In this document: positions 32,391-43,959 of the stretch, piece by piece
Layout: every line of letters starts with the position of its first letter
How positions within the stretch are numbered: position 1 is the stretch's first letter
NCBI GenBank assembly: GCA_037157565.1
Contig: JAZHRO010000046.1
Location: 15,040,501 to 15,104,500 of the forward strand
Reading direction: 5' to 3'
Length of the DNA stretch: 64,000 nt
From: Thalassia testudinum
Taxonomy: Eukaryota; Streptophyta; Magnoliopsida; Alismatales; Hydrocharitaceae
The notes under the pieces: generated by a model
What the model saw: the letters and a program-made list of their open reading frames with translations, nothing else
Told to the model about the DNA's origin: nothing
The model's database searches: none
Made by a program: the position numbers and the translations under genes

Positions 32391-33640
32391 GTTTTGCTGC
32401 TATGCCATCGGGTTTGATGGTTAAAGTATCTATTGATTTTCCACCAGCCATTGTGCAACATAGCATGCGATATAAGCTTAATTCTACAAACTTCATACTA
32501 TGGATAGCTCATTTCATCCCCATTTTACATGCCTAAGATTTAATGGGTTACGTTGATGGGTCTTTATCTTCTCCACCCAAATTTACAATGGATTCCTCTG
32601 GTAAATCTATCCTTAATGTTGAATGCACTAATTGGAATTGTAAAGACAAATTAGTACTTAGTTGGTCGATTTACTCTATCTCCGAGGAAATTTGTTCACA
32701 ACTATTGGATTTAACCTCAGCTCGCTTAGTCTAGGCATTTTTTGAGGCTTTATTTGCCATACAAACAAAGGTGTGGATTTTTCAATATAAGTCTAAGCTC
32801 TCATTTTTAGAAAAGGGTGACATATCTATTTCAGAATTTGTTAACAAGGGAAAAGTAAGATTCTAGACATGAATGATCTCCTTTTGGCCATTCTTAATGA
32901 TCTCAGTCCAGACTATGGTTATATAGTATCCACTCTCATTAGTCATGCTAGTACTATTCCATATGAGGTTGTTGGACTGCTACTATCACATGGACAACAT
33001 CTTTTGTGTCACCAACCCAAGCTTGAACCCGTTATTAATCAAACTTCTGTTACACCTCATCAGAACACTGGTCGTGGGAGTGGTCACCATGGTGGTTATC
33101 TGCAGAACACTGGTCATGGGTATATAAATTTTGGACATGGAGGTCAGGCTTGTGGTGGTTCCTTTAGTCCATTTTTTGGATGTGGAAATGCTTCTAGTGG
33201 TTGTTTTAATTCTGTAGTTGGGATCCAATGCCAAATTTTTGGTAGATTCAACCACTCTGCTGCTACTTATTATAAATGTTACAATCATGCCACACTACAA
33301 ATTCAATATTTTGAAACTTCCACTCCCACTCTTCAACTGTGGTATCCTAATTTTGGGGCAACCCACCATTGGACAAACTCACTAATTACTCTCAATCTTG
33401 CTATTGATTACTCCAATCTTGACGAGGTCAAGTTTGGCAATGGTGAAGGTGAGGCAATCACTCATATTGGTAAGACTTTTTTTTCTATTAATAATTGCCA
33501 ACTTTATTCAATCAAATTCTTCGCGTTCCAAACGTTAAGAAGAATTTGCTATCCATTCAAAAATCTACAAGAGGAAATAATTATTTTGTTGAATTACATT
33601 CTAATACTTGCATTATCAAGGACAGTGATACCCAAACCTT
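32391..33640 (+). pseudogene. Ty1/copia gag and start of protease, truncated
   Basis: The decoded frames show a UBN2-type copia gag: KLNSTNFILWIAHFIPIL (about 32476-32530), LVLSWSIYSISEEICSQLL (about 32651-32710), then an intact frame from 32869 with LNDLSPDYGYIVSTLISHAS. A Gly/His-rich region is followed by a degenerate zinc knuckle (CQIFGRFNHSAATYYKCYNH, about 33229-33288) and the protease start WYPNFGATHHW (about 33340-33372), where the catalytic Asp is changed to Asn. Stops and frame changes occur near 32535 and 32735 and near 32865. Homology ends near 33640, so integrase and RT are missing. Confidence 0.8.
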
Positions 33641-33649
33641 ATATTACTA

Positions 33650-34985
33650 TATATATTTATATTAATTATGCCTAACTAATGCTAATCTAAGGGTTGAATA
33701 GGGTAGAATGCATTTAGTTAGGTTTGTTTAGTCATATAGGTGCATTTTATAAATAATGCATAAGTTTGGATTTCTCTACAATTTTTCCCAAACTTATATC
33801 TGGTACCTTTATGTCTTTTGTGTAATATGTGCAAGTATTAGGTTTAGAGTAATTTAGAGCCCTATAAATAAGAGATTCAAGATTGAGCTCACTTGGAAGA
33901 GTCAGTTTCTGCAATTGGACCCGAATCTAATTAACCCTAGGTCTAACCCAATTTAGGAACCTAATTAACATTAGCCTAAAGCCTAATTACCTAACCAAAT
34001 TAACTAGCCTAGAGGCCAACCATGAGCCTTAATTTTATACCTATATGGCCAGGCAAAAGTAGTTCATATCCCATAGAAAAACAAAACCTAAACCAAATCA
34101 ATCTCAAAATTTGTAATAGCCTGACACATGTCTAGTATTTTAACCATAACTTTTGCATTTTAATTCCAAATGGAGTGATTCAAATTGCACTTGAAAGCTG
34201 ATTGTGAGGGATACAACAATTTGTTCATATGCAATTTGAAATTAAGAATAGAACAAGGTTGAAAATTTGAGACAGGTGAGGGAAATCCTATAAGGCTATT
34301 GCAAAAACCTCCATCCAATTCCAACTAAAACAACCTATCCTATCTACCTAGACTTGACCCTAGCCTTTAATCCTAACCTAATTAAATCTAGGCCATCCAC
34401 ATCCTTGATCCTAGGCAACCTAAACCAACCAATAGGAAGCCTCCTACATTCCTATAAATACACCTATAATCAACACCCTTAGGATCTCTACCTCCAAAAA
34501 ATATCCTCCACCTTCTTCCACCACCTCATAAGTAGAACACCTATAATTTTCACCATGGTTGTCCCTACCGCTTATTTCCACCCTCTTCCACCAAGCATTC
34601 CTCTACTTCACACCTTCCTCTGCATCCTCTTTGGCTCTATGGACAAATCTCTCCACCATCGTGACTGCACTCTGAATCTTCTCTCATTCTCTCTCTATTC
34701 TAGTTGTTCTAGTAGAATAGCATATAGTTTATTTCTCAAAACTCTATCTATAATCATTTTTCTAGTATAAATAAAAGTCCTTTTATCTCTATCCCTTACT
34801 CTCTCTTTCTCTCTATTATCTTAGTTAGCATTAGTTCATATGTGCTTTTGTTTACATACGTGAATTCCTATTATTGCCTCCCTGTGTTCAAGCTGCACTC
34901 CTAATCCAATTACTTTTATTAAAATTAATAGCGATTCTGCGCACTACAAAAAACACTATTTACTTATCGCCTAGATTCACCGTCA
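33650..34985 (+). repeat. Probable LTR (G) of an Athila-type element; 5' border unknown
   Basis: Ends at 34985 (CACCGTCA) just before a degenerate PBS. It has TATAAATA near 34453 and the U5 string TGCCTCCCTGTGTTCAAGC at 34880, close to that of LTR D. The tail from 34880 resembles 45285-45363 of LTR D. I could not place its start. Confidence 0.5.
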
Positions 34986-34990
34986 GTTTT

Positions 34991-35003
34991 TGGTACCATT
35001 ACT
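34991..35003 (+). promoter_or_regulatory. Degenerate primer-binding site after LTR G
   Basis: TGGTACCATTACT followed by AAGGAGGCAGC; aligns with the E site TGGTGCCATTGCC and its AGGGAGGCAAC flank. Confidence 0.65.
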
Positions 35004-36297
35004 AAGGAGGCAGCAGATTTTTCTTGCATATTTTATTCTGTTCTTTGCATTCGTGTCTCTAAATCATTTTTCTCTATTTCTATGATTGTGTGCAGGATTT
35101 CGTGGTGACACGATATCTCATGGACAAGTAGTAGAAATGGAGCAAAGTGTGGGTAGAGATCAAGGTAGTTCTTGCATCTTAGTTTAAGGACATTCTTGAA
35201 TCCTAGGTTAGAATTGCATTAGAGTCTCATTAAAAAAACAAAAAAAAAATCACATTTGTCCATCTAGATTAGGTTTCTATCTTGATCCTTAGGTTAGTTA
35301 TTTACTTGAGTTATTTGCATAAAAAATAAAAAAAAACCTCCTTTTGTGGATATTATCCCTTTGATATCTTCAAAACCTCCTTCCTAAAATTCAAGCTACT
35401 AACTAATTCATTTTTCAAAAATCATTTCCCAAATTTCTATTTGGCCAAAAATTATAAAATTTCTCCTGGACGTAGGTATTGAAATAAGGAAGATTGTGTC
35501 CAAATGTCGCAATCATCTAATCTATATTTAATTTTTAAAATTCATGGACTACACTATTATCCGTTATGATTTTGCTTCCTGGTTTGTGTCCTTCTGAAAA
35601 TCATCAGAATTGTTATACTACTCTGATTAATCTTAAATTTGCGACGTTGGATTCCTATGATAATTGACCACTAAGGAAAAATATGAAATAATATTTTGAG
35701 CACATTTAATTACACTGAAAATTTGATCACTAACTGCGGGTCAAAATAGACCCGAAGACCCCAGTGCACATTTAAATTTGTAAAAAATATAAAATGTGCA
35801 TTAAAAATTCTAAAAGAAAAAATTGAGTGCTTTTGTTAGTGGTGCATTAGGACCACTGATTGCTTTCATTGGGTCGCACCACATTTGTCTTCTAGACTTA
35901 AAATTGATCATTTAGAACTATCTGTTAGGATTTTCACATTAAAGTAGAGCACACTTGCATTTCCATACCTAAAGGAAATTCATCAAATAATTGGGACTTG
36001 TAAAACTTCTTTTGTGCTTCAATAGAACCTTGTCTGAATTTATCTAAGTGAACCCTAAAATACATTAATATAGGCATTGAACCTTAAAAGACGCTACATC
36101 AATTAAACTTGTCTTGTGAATCTCTTCTGTGTGTGCAGTACACTTTTCAAATCAATTTAAGGGCAACACACCCCTAACGCCCATCACATTCAAAAAGCAC
36201 TTCAAGCCTAAGCCTAAAATTGAGTAGAGGACTAATCTACTAGGTAACATGAAGTTAGATTGGGCTAAGAACAAGGCCTTGTCTACTTGGTAACTGT
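35004..36297 (+). other. Leader and deleted interior between PBS G and the integrase remnant
   Basis: AT-rich. An A-rich stretch at 35234-35330 and no recognisable gag, protease or RT. The jump from leader-like sequence straight into integrase at 36298 implies a large internal deletion or a join between two elements. Confidence 0.5.
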
Positions 36298-37304
36298 GTG
36301 CGTTGCCAGGGCATTGACAACATGACTCGGAAGGATATGATGCCCCTTAATCCTATTTTAGAGGTTGAAATTTTTGATGTTTGGGGCATCGACTTCATGG
36401 GACCGTTCATCAACTTTGGTGGGTATTTATATATACTAGTTGCAGTCGACTATGTTTCCAAGTGGATAGAAGCAATACCCACCCGCACTAGTGATCACGT
36501 GTGGTTGTCGAATTTCTTAAGAAAAATATTTTCTCAAGATTCGGCATACCGAAAGCCATTATCAGTGACGGAGGTTCACATTTCACTCACTCACAATTCC
36601 ATCATCTTCTTTCTAAATATGAGGTTAATCATAAAATTTCCACACCTTATCACCCCCAAACTAATGGCCAGGCAGAAGTTTCTAACTAGGAACTTAAAAA
36701 TATTTTACAAAAGATGGTTAGGCCCGACCATAAAGATTGGTCCACCAAATTGGACGGTGCTTTATGGGCCTACCGTACTGCTTTTAAAACTCTGCTTGGC
36801 ATGTCTCCCATCCGTCTGATTTTTGGGAAGGCATGCCATCTCCCGATAGAACTAGAACATAGGACTTTTTGGGCAATAAAACAACTAAACATGGATTTAT
36901 CTAATGTCGGTATCCCTAGAAAATTACAATTAAGAGAATTGGAAGAATTACGTAATTTTTCCTATGAAAACGCGAGGATTTATAAAGACCGAACAAAGAA
37001 ATTTCATGATAGATACATTGCTCGGAAACACTTTGATGTTAATCAACGCATTTGGCTTTTTGATGCTCGATTACGTCATTTTCCTGGCAAATTAAAATCT
37101 AAATGGATCGGACCCTTTATTGTCCATAAAACGTATCCATACGACGCTGTTGATCTATTTGATCCTAAAACTAATACGACATTTCAAGTCAACAGCCAAC
37201 ATTTAAAGACCTATTTTGATCATATGCCGAATCTTCCGTCTAAATCTTTCAATTTCACTGAGCCAGCCACCTTTGATCACCAGTGTAAACTATGCCCGGC
37301 TTAA
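36298..37304 (+). pseudogene. Athila-type integrase remnant
   Basis: Integrase core of the Athila lineage: a zinc-finger end (CQGIDN), WGIDFMGPF with the first catalytic Asp at 36391-36393, ISDGGSHF with the second Asp at 36567-36569, and GQAEVSN with the Glu at 36675-36677. The C-terminal domain follows ([39 protein letters not shown]). Breaks are a frameshift near 36490-36505 and a TAG at 36687-36692 right after VSN. Integrase would insert the cDNA into the genome. The upstream zinc finger, RNase H and RT are missing. The stop-proximal motif and PPT follow, so this is the 3' end of the element whose 3' LTR is 38691-40955. It is the only integrase of this lineage in the window. Confidence 0.9.
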
Positions 37305-37345
37305 TGGTGTAAAAGATAACACTGGATGGGAGGTAACCCATCATT
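37300..37345 (+). other. Stop-proximal conserved motif of C
   Basis: GGCTTAATGGTGTAAAAG, then GGATGGGAGGTAACCCATCA: the form following a genuine pol end, showing that the motif's ancestral position is after integrase. Confidence 0.65.
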
Positions 37346-37458
37346 TTTCCTGCTTTCCCTTTTTCTTCTTTTTTCAGGTTTTGACCATCCTAAACCCAAC
37401 CGTTCTTCATTAAGATGATCCCTTTTCCCTCCTAATGCATGAGGACATTGCATATCTT

Positions 37459-37471
37459 AAGCATGGGGGGT
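37459..37471 (+). promoter_or_regulatory. First (internal) polypurine tract of C
   Basis: AAGCATGGGGGGTG, preceded by GAGGACATTGCATATCTT. About 1.2 kb before the LTR. Confidence 0.7.
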
Positions 37472-37939
37472 GTTTTTAAAATTTGACGATCGATTTAGGA
37501 TTTTCAAAACCTAAAAATATGCATTTTTCTTTAGTTATTTTACTCTCCTGCCTGCATACTCAAAAAAATAAAAATGTTAAAAGCTTTTTGAGAAAAAATT
37601 TTGAAATTGGGACTAAGGTTGAAAAATTCACTTTTAGGTACAATGGGATTTAATCTTTAACAAACTAGAGATGAGGATGTGGATCTGATCATTAGAATTT
37701 CAGGGTCTATTTTTTGACTAAATCAGATATCCTTCTCTAAAATTCCACCTGAACTCATGATAGTTCAGGTGACTTGATCCTCTTTTGTAATATGGAAAGT
37801 ATCTGACTTAGTTTCTGATTCAAAAACTTGCATTTCTTGAGGAACTTCTTGCGTCAATTTTCACACACAAGCCAACACTAAAAATAACTAAAAATTTGAA
37901 AAACTCCCTTGTTTGGACTTAGTAAAAGTCTGAAGCAGA

Positions 37940-38270
37940 TCATTGGTTTGAGTTCCCACCGTCCAGAAGGAGGAAAAAGCCTCCTTTGAGGATGCGATGT
38001 CAACATGTTACCGCCTCGACACTGCTCCATATCTATATTTCATATCTTTAGATGGAGCATTAAAGCGCATTTTAGCAGTTCAAGTGTCTTGGACGATGCT
38101 CTACCTATAGTGTCAGAGCAAGAGCTTGAGTTTGCTTGGAGCGCCCTTTTACACCGCATTGTGTTTTGGGGTTGTGAGCTCCTGGGTGGTGTCATGGACA
38201 GTGCTATCCCGAAGTACTGGCGCCAGAGCCCCCTCGAGGATTGGTAATGAGAATGATGGTCCCGACACAT
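37940..38270 (+). other. Inter-PPT conserved block of C
   Basis: GAGTTCCCACCGTCC near its start and TCATGGACAGTGCTATCCCG, AGTACTGGCGCCAGAG and CCCTCGAGGATTGGTAATGA at its end align with the A and B blocks. The middle differs. Confidence 0.65.
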
Positions 38271-38677
38271 CTGTTGTAAGACTAAGCTAAAAATAAGCAT
38301 GGGGGAGAAAAAAATAATAAAATAAAATAAATTAATTAACTAATTAATTAAACCAAAAACATGCCCCTATAAATGTTGGCTTTTCACAAGCACGGACAGA
38401 AGGTTTTAAGGCATTTTGCAAGTTGCGAATAGATTCAAGAGCCTAAAAATCCCAAAAACAAAAAATTTCAAGTCATCTGAATTAACAAGGGGTTTTTGTC
38501 TAATTTTTTGATCCAAATACAAATCCCGATGTTTATCCTTAACAAATCCCTTGCCTCCTGTGTTTAGATCAACCAAGGTCCCTTAATCTTTTTCTCCTCA
38601 AAAGTCAAAAAAAATTAGACTTCCCAAAATTTCTATTTTGTAAAAATTAAAGTTTTGCTAAGAGACTAGCAAAAGAT

Positions 38678-38690
38678 AAGCATGGGGGTG
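38678..38690 (+). promoter_or_regulatory. LTR-adjacent polypurine tract of C
   Basis: TAAGCATGGGGGTG directly before the LTR start TGATAAACAC. Confidence 0.8.
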
Positions 38691-40955
38691 TGATAAACAC
38701 TAATTTATCATCATTCTTATGCATTAAAACAAACCTAGCTCTTAGGATTTTGCACCGCAAATGGGTTTTTGAGCTGCATTTAGGCATTAACTAGGTTAGG
38801 CATGCATTGCACTTTTTCTTATTATTTTAATGTGTTTTTTTGAGTGTTATGGATGAACAGATATACATATCCCTAAAATCCTAGCACTCAAGAAGGCAAC
38901 TAGTGAAGGAGGAACTCAGACCAGCTGGAACTCAGCTTGATCCAGCTCACCACAGTTGGAACCTAGCTCACTCGGACTAGGGCTAGCTCATCCTAACTCC
39001 ATTCAGCTAATCTGAGCTGAATGGTAGCTCAACAGAGCTCATTTTAGCTCACTCTTGCTCAAGTCAGCTCAGATCCAGCTCAACTTAGTTGAGTCGAGCT
39101 CATCTCAGCTCCCACTAGTCCATAGGGAGCTCTAGTTAGCTCAGCTGAGTTGACTAGAGTTCACCCCAACTTAGATCCAGCTACATCCAGCTCCACTCAA
39201 CACCAGCCAGCTGAAGAAGAATTCATCCCAGCTCAGGAAGCTCAAGTCCAGCTCCCAGGGACTCAGCTTAGCTCAGCTTGGTTGAGCTAAGCTACCTTAG
39301 CTATCTCAACCAACTCAATCCTCCCCGGGAGCACCAAACCCAGCTCACCTCAACTCCATTCAACAGAAGCTAGCTCACTTTAGCTTGGCTTAGTAGCTAG
39401 CAAAGAACTAGCAAGCTAATCCAGCTAGAGTAGCCCCATGTTGACCTCTTCAGTAGCTACCAGCTCTACTTCAGCTCCAGATTCTTCAGATCCAGCTCCT
39501 CCCTTCAAACCCTAGCTCCAACACCTCCTCCTCTACTCCACTATTAGCTAAGTTAGCTTAGCTTAGCTTAGCTATGCTCCAGCTCCCTTGGCTTTTACCA
39601 CCTAAAAACCCTACCTAACAACTCCACCAACTAGCTCCACCTAAGCTCCACATAAGCTAACCCTACTTCCACCTCACCTTGGCATCAACCTAGCCTACCC
39701 ACTACCTCCAAAAGACACTACAAAGTGGTGCCAAAACCACCCTAACTACCCTCCTTATTGGCACCACTTTTTCCCTCCAAAACCTCCTTCATCTCCACCA
39801 CATATCTTCCCTTAAACCCATCTCCACCATCCACCTAATCCCCCTTCTAGAAGCCTTCTTGGTGGCGCCAAAACCAAGGCATCTTTCCATGGTTGGCGCC
39901 ACATTTAGGTGACCCTTCACCACTATGACCACCACCTTCACACCCCCCTACTTAGTGCCAACTCTTCTTAGCCCTAAGATCACCTAACCACCTCCATCTT
40001 CCCATTCTAGCCATCCATCTCAAGGGTCACCTTCACCCGTCATCCTACCCTATAAAAAGACCACCACCCACCACCTTACAAGCCATCCTTGGCTAGCAAA
40101 TTTCCTCTCATATTCTACCTGAAGCCCACGCCCAAGAGAGAAGAAGAAGAATAAGATTAAGGGGATATTATGTCCCCTTGGTGCCTTCCCCTCTTCCCTT
40201 CTCTCTTGTGTCCACGCCAGCCAAAGGAGGAGTCAGGCAAGGAAGACCTTTGGAGGAGGTCTTGAAGGTGGTCCATGCCACCTTGGAGGAGACCTTGAGG
40301 GTGGTGCATGCCCACCCTAGGAGGAAACACTTGAGGTGGAGAGCATCCACCATGGAGGAGCTTTCAAGGAAGGAGAAGAAGGAGATCCTCTTTTCAAGCC
40401 AAGGAGCAGCTAGGCTTGAAGCAAGAAGACTCCCTTCTTCACCAGATTCTACAAGAAGGATTTTTGTTTCTTCTATTGCTTTTATATTTTCCCTTTCTAG
40501 TAGAAGCATTCATCTACTTGTCTTTGTAAAAGAACACAAATTCTGCTAAATTAATTTGCCTTCTTTTTAATTTCTTGTTGCAATTATTATCTTTGTTCTA
40601 GCACTTATTTCACTTCCACTCCCTAATTACTATAGGCCTCCACTTGCCTAGAGTAAGCTTAGGTAGTGGACATATTTATCTCTTAAGTTTTAGCTTAGCA
40701 ATTTTAGGTGTTAGAACTTTTCCGTCACAATTCGCATTTTGCCCTCATTATTTCAAAACTGAAAAAAAATTATATATTTAAAATACCAAAAAGAAAGTTG
40801 AGATTTATTTTCTAAGCAAGAGATTTGAATTCCAAATTTGCCTCCTTGGATGACCCTAGATACTCCCCTATCTAGGATTATAAATTTAAAAGCATATGCG
40901 ATTTGGCTTGTTACGACTTAAAAACCCGCTTTTATAAATCACGTCGAATTTCTCA
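38691..40955 (+). repeat. 3' LTR of Athila-type element C
   Basis: Homologue of LTR C' on the opposite strand. Starts with a perfect hairpin (TGATAAA ... TTTATCA) and ends near TTTCTCA. It contains an AGCT-rich block (38925-39560), TTGGCRCC motifs (39680-39960) and CCTATAAAAAG near 40050. No second copy in the same orientation is in the window, and the sequence after its end belongs to a different element (D) without a PBS. Confidence 0.8.
38925..39560. repeat. AGCT-rich low-complexity block of LTR C
   Basis: Dense AGCTCA, AGCTTAGCT, CAGCTCAGCT variants; counterpart of 1640-2340. Confidence 0.8.
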
Positions 40956-40989
40956 TCAATAGGATCTACACTCTAGGAGAACACCATGA

Positions 40990-42513
40990 CCCCTACCCTT
41001 CCCAGAACCATAACCAAGATAAGTCATCTGAGTTCAAGGATCTCTCCTACTTGACCTATGGATTGGAAGGGATTCTAGAAAAATGGAAATCAAAGGATGA
41101 TCATAAGCCTAGGCAACTCAAGAATGATCAAACCTTGCTTTGGAGCCCTAATGAAGAATCTGACTGGGAGGAGGACTTAGAACCTCAATTATTCTGGAGT
41201 AGAACTAAATAGAATATGGTGCCTCTCGAAGAATGGGACCCCGAAAATGATAGAATAGAGGACCCACCTAAGAATCTAAACCCCAGTATGGGTTCTAGTA
41301 CACATCCTCAACCATACTCTCCTAACCATGATTTGAATGCTAAGAAGGAAATCCAAGGGAAACCTAATGACACTCTGTCAATTCTTGATAACCTTTAGTT
41401 GGAGTTATATAGATAGAATCAAGAATTGATTAAAGCGAAATAAGCCATGATGGATATGTTCCAACAATTGAATGAAGAGGGTCAACAGAAAGTGATGAAA
41501 GAAACTTCTTTCTCAGAAACAATGGAACAAGGCCCCATGATAATTGATTAGACCACAACTAGTTGCCCTAAATTGGTGCAATCCACTATCAACACTTCCC
41601 TAATGTTAGAAAGCATTGAGGACCCTTTGGAACACAAACAGGTAGAAAATAAGGATGAATCTAAAAATTTGAATAAGATCGGGGTCGATGTCCGAGAATT
41701 TAATGATAATAATTTAGTAATAGGGACATCAAGATTTGGGGATGGGGAATCTAACTCTGAACACCTTGATTATGAAATACTTAAAGACCCCATCATGGAA
41801 TTAAAGGAAAGGCGATGGGAAGAACTGTGGTATGAAATGAATGATCAAATTAGCTCCATTACAAGTCCTTCCCTGATGATTGAATATGATTTGGAAGAGA
41901 TGAATAGGATCTCAGGATCCAATGGCGATGAGGAATTAGACAAAGAAATCATGATTGAGGATGGGGAGGATTTTCTCTTTGATCAACTCGAATCAATCAT
42001 GATTGATCAAACACATTCTTTTGTAGCTAACCCAAGTCTCAAAAGTATTAATGTAACCAATGTGGAGTTGGCTAAACATTTGGAGTCCAAACTTTTAGAA
42101 GAAGAGAACATTTCGTTCAAATCAAGTTTGTGGATGGACACTGAAATGAACCCCCTAAGGACAACAAAATCAAAGAAGGAAATATTGACTGCAGTGGTCC
42201 TGAGTTGATCAAACCACCGACCTTTTATCAGGACCCCTATGACCTTCATGACTTAGATCCAGGGAGGAATAAAAACCCTATGATTCATCATCACATCAAA
42301 CCTAATTTTCTAAGGACAAGAACTACTTCCTCCGACAATCTAAATGTCCAACTTTATGCATTAGGGTTACATTTCTTTACACAAACTTCTGCTCTACATG
42401 ACTACAAACTAAGAGAGGAACAGACACAAGCATGCACGTTACACCAGTTGCAGAGTTCCCATCCCTTAGGAATGGGACTCCACCACAACCTAGTCCACAT
42501 CTGTGGACTTTAG
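40990..42513 (+). pseudogene. Decayed acidic ORF of element D
   Basis: One frame stays readable from about 40990 to 42208 with only point stops (near 41210, 41399, 41423, 41441, 41550), giving an acidic protein with WEEDLEPQLFW, PLEEWDPENDRIEDPPKN and a 211-codon open end (41573-42208) rich in Glu/Asp. A second frame (42205-42513) carries a His/Pro/Leu-rich end, similar in character to the C-terminus of the A protein. No gag or pol domain is visible. It is followed by the GGGAGGCAACC motif, so it occupies the same slot as the A ORF. Homology to A is not demonstrable by eye. Confidence 0.55.
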
Positions 42514-42595
42514 ACCTTGGGTCTAGTTGATTTTGTTTTCACCTTCTTAACCCAAACCATTCAAGTAATTGATCCTTTGTTGTTGTGTACTATGC

Positions 42596-42650
42596 CCAGC
42601 TGAAGGCACTAAACTCAGAGCTTCTTGGGAGGCAACCTAGAGGATTCAAG
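42596..42650 (+). other. Stop-proximal conserved motif of D
   Basis: CAGCTGAAGGCACTAAACTC, then CTTGGGAGGCAACCTAGAGG; closest to the A version. Confidence 0.65.
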
Positions 42651-42736
42651 TTGACCAAATTAGCTGTTGAAACTCAGGTGATTTCTTTCCTTACTCCTTT
42701 GCATACATTTATTTTCCAATGAAGACATTGTCCAAC

Positions 42737-42751
42737 TTAGGCATGGGGGAG
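42737..42751 (+). promoter_or_regulatory. First (internal) polypurine tract of D
   Basis: TTAGGCATGGGGGAG, preceded by AATGAAGACATTGTCCAA. About 1.2 kb before the LTR. Confidence 0.65.
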
Positions 42752-43124
42752 TGGTAATTCGTATGTTGTGAGTACATTTTGTCAGCTTGAATTTAAAAAA
42801 AATTAGGAAAAGAAAACTTAGGTATTAGAAGCTTGTCGACTCTAGGAAATGATACGTTAAGGACTTGATCACTTAGATTCTGTAGGTCTTCGGACTTAAT
42901 CAGTCTGGGTGTCCACCAAAATGTGGACTTGGTCTCAAGTCCTTACCACCTTAATATATAGTAATCTGGTCAATAAAGTAGAGTGATAAGTATACAACTT
43001 CAACCCATCCACTGATTTGGGGGGAATTTTTTGTCTAAGCATCTACACATGTTTTGCACTGACTCACTCATCGGTGGTTCTAATGGAAATTGGGTAGCTA
43101 ATGAACCTTCTAGGGAGGTATGGT

Positions 43125-43390
43125 TGGCAAGTTGTCATGGGTAATAGCCCATTGGCAGGTTGTCCAGAGCCCAGCTACAGGACCATTCTCTTTCACTACT
43201 GCCTTTAGGTAAATCTTAGATCAGGAAAGCCACATACTTAAAAAAAAAAAGAGAGATAGAAATAAGAAAATAGAAAAGGAGAAAAGAAAAAAAAAGAAAT
43301 AAGCCACAATTCACCGCACAAGTATAGCTAGCAAGTTGTCATGGGTAACAACCCATTGGCCAGTTGTCCAAATCCCAGCTCATAAAATGC
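43125..43390 (+). repeat. Pair of repeated hairpins between the PPTs of D
   Basis: Two copies about 200 bp apart of GCAAGTTGTCATGGGTAA ... CCCATTGG ... GTTGTCC. ATGGG pairs with CCCAT at 43137-43152, and ATGGGT with ACCCAT at 43341-43356. Both are followed by a CCCAGCT stretch. Confidence 0.7.
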
Positions 43391-43940
43391 ATAAGAATTC
43401 CAAAACACTTAAGGGAGAAGCGAGGAAGTAGCATAATCCAGGGAGATATACACTAGGTTCACCCTTGTGTTGACCCCACAAAAATAAAAAGTTAGGAGAA
43501 AGCTACTGGTCAAATAGATACACCTTTAGGCAACATTTTCTCTTTTGAGTCACCTAGGGGCATAGAAACCCGAAGTTCATTTTAATTACCGTTGAGCGAG
43601 TCTATCACTTTCACAACAAGATGCTTAGTACTAAGAGTCCTTTTTGAGTCTTGGGTGGGTTGGGTAGCCGTAAAAAGTTACCCCAAAATCCTCAACACCA
43701 AAAATCTAAAAAAATTAGAAAAGATGAAAAAGAAAAAAATGTGTATTTACTTCTATATAGAATAAGGTGAGGACTCAAGAGGTCAACATTTTAGCAGGCA
43801 ACCTGGGCATTGTTGAATCTTTGTGATTTAGGTTCTTAATAGAAATTTCCTCCAATTGACAAGCAACTTCTACCTAAGCGATCAATTCCTAATTTTAGTC
43901 GTAAATAGCATTTAGATTAAGCCTTACTAAGGGACTAGCA

Positions 43941-43959
43941 AGGGGTGGGCATGGAGGCA
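43941..43959 (+). promoter_or_regulatory. LTR-adjacent polypurine tract of D
   Basis: AGGGGTGGGCATGGAGGCA directly before the LTR start TGATGACTC. Confidence 0.7.
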
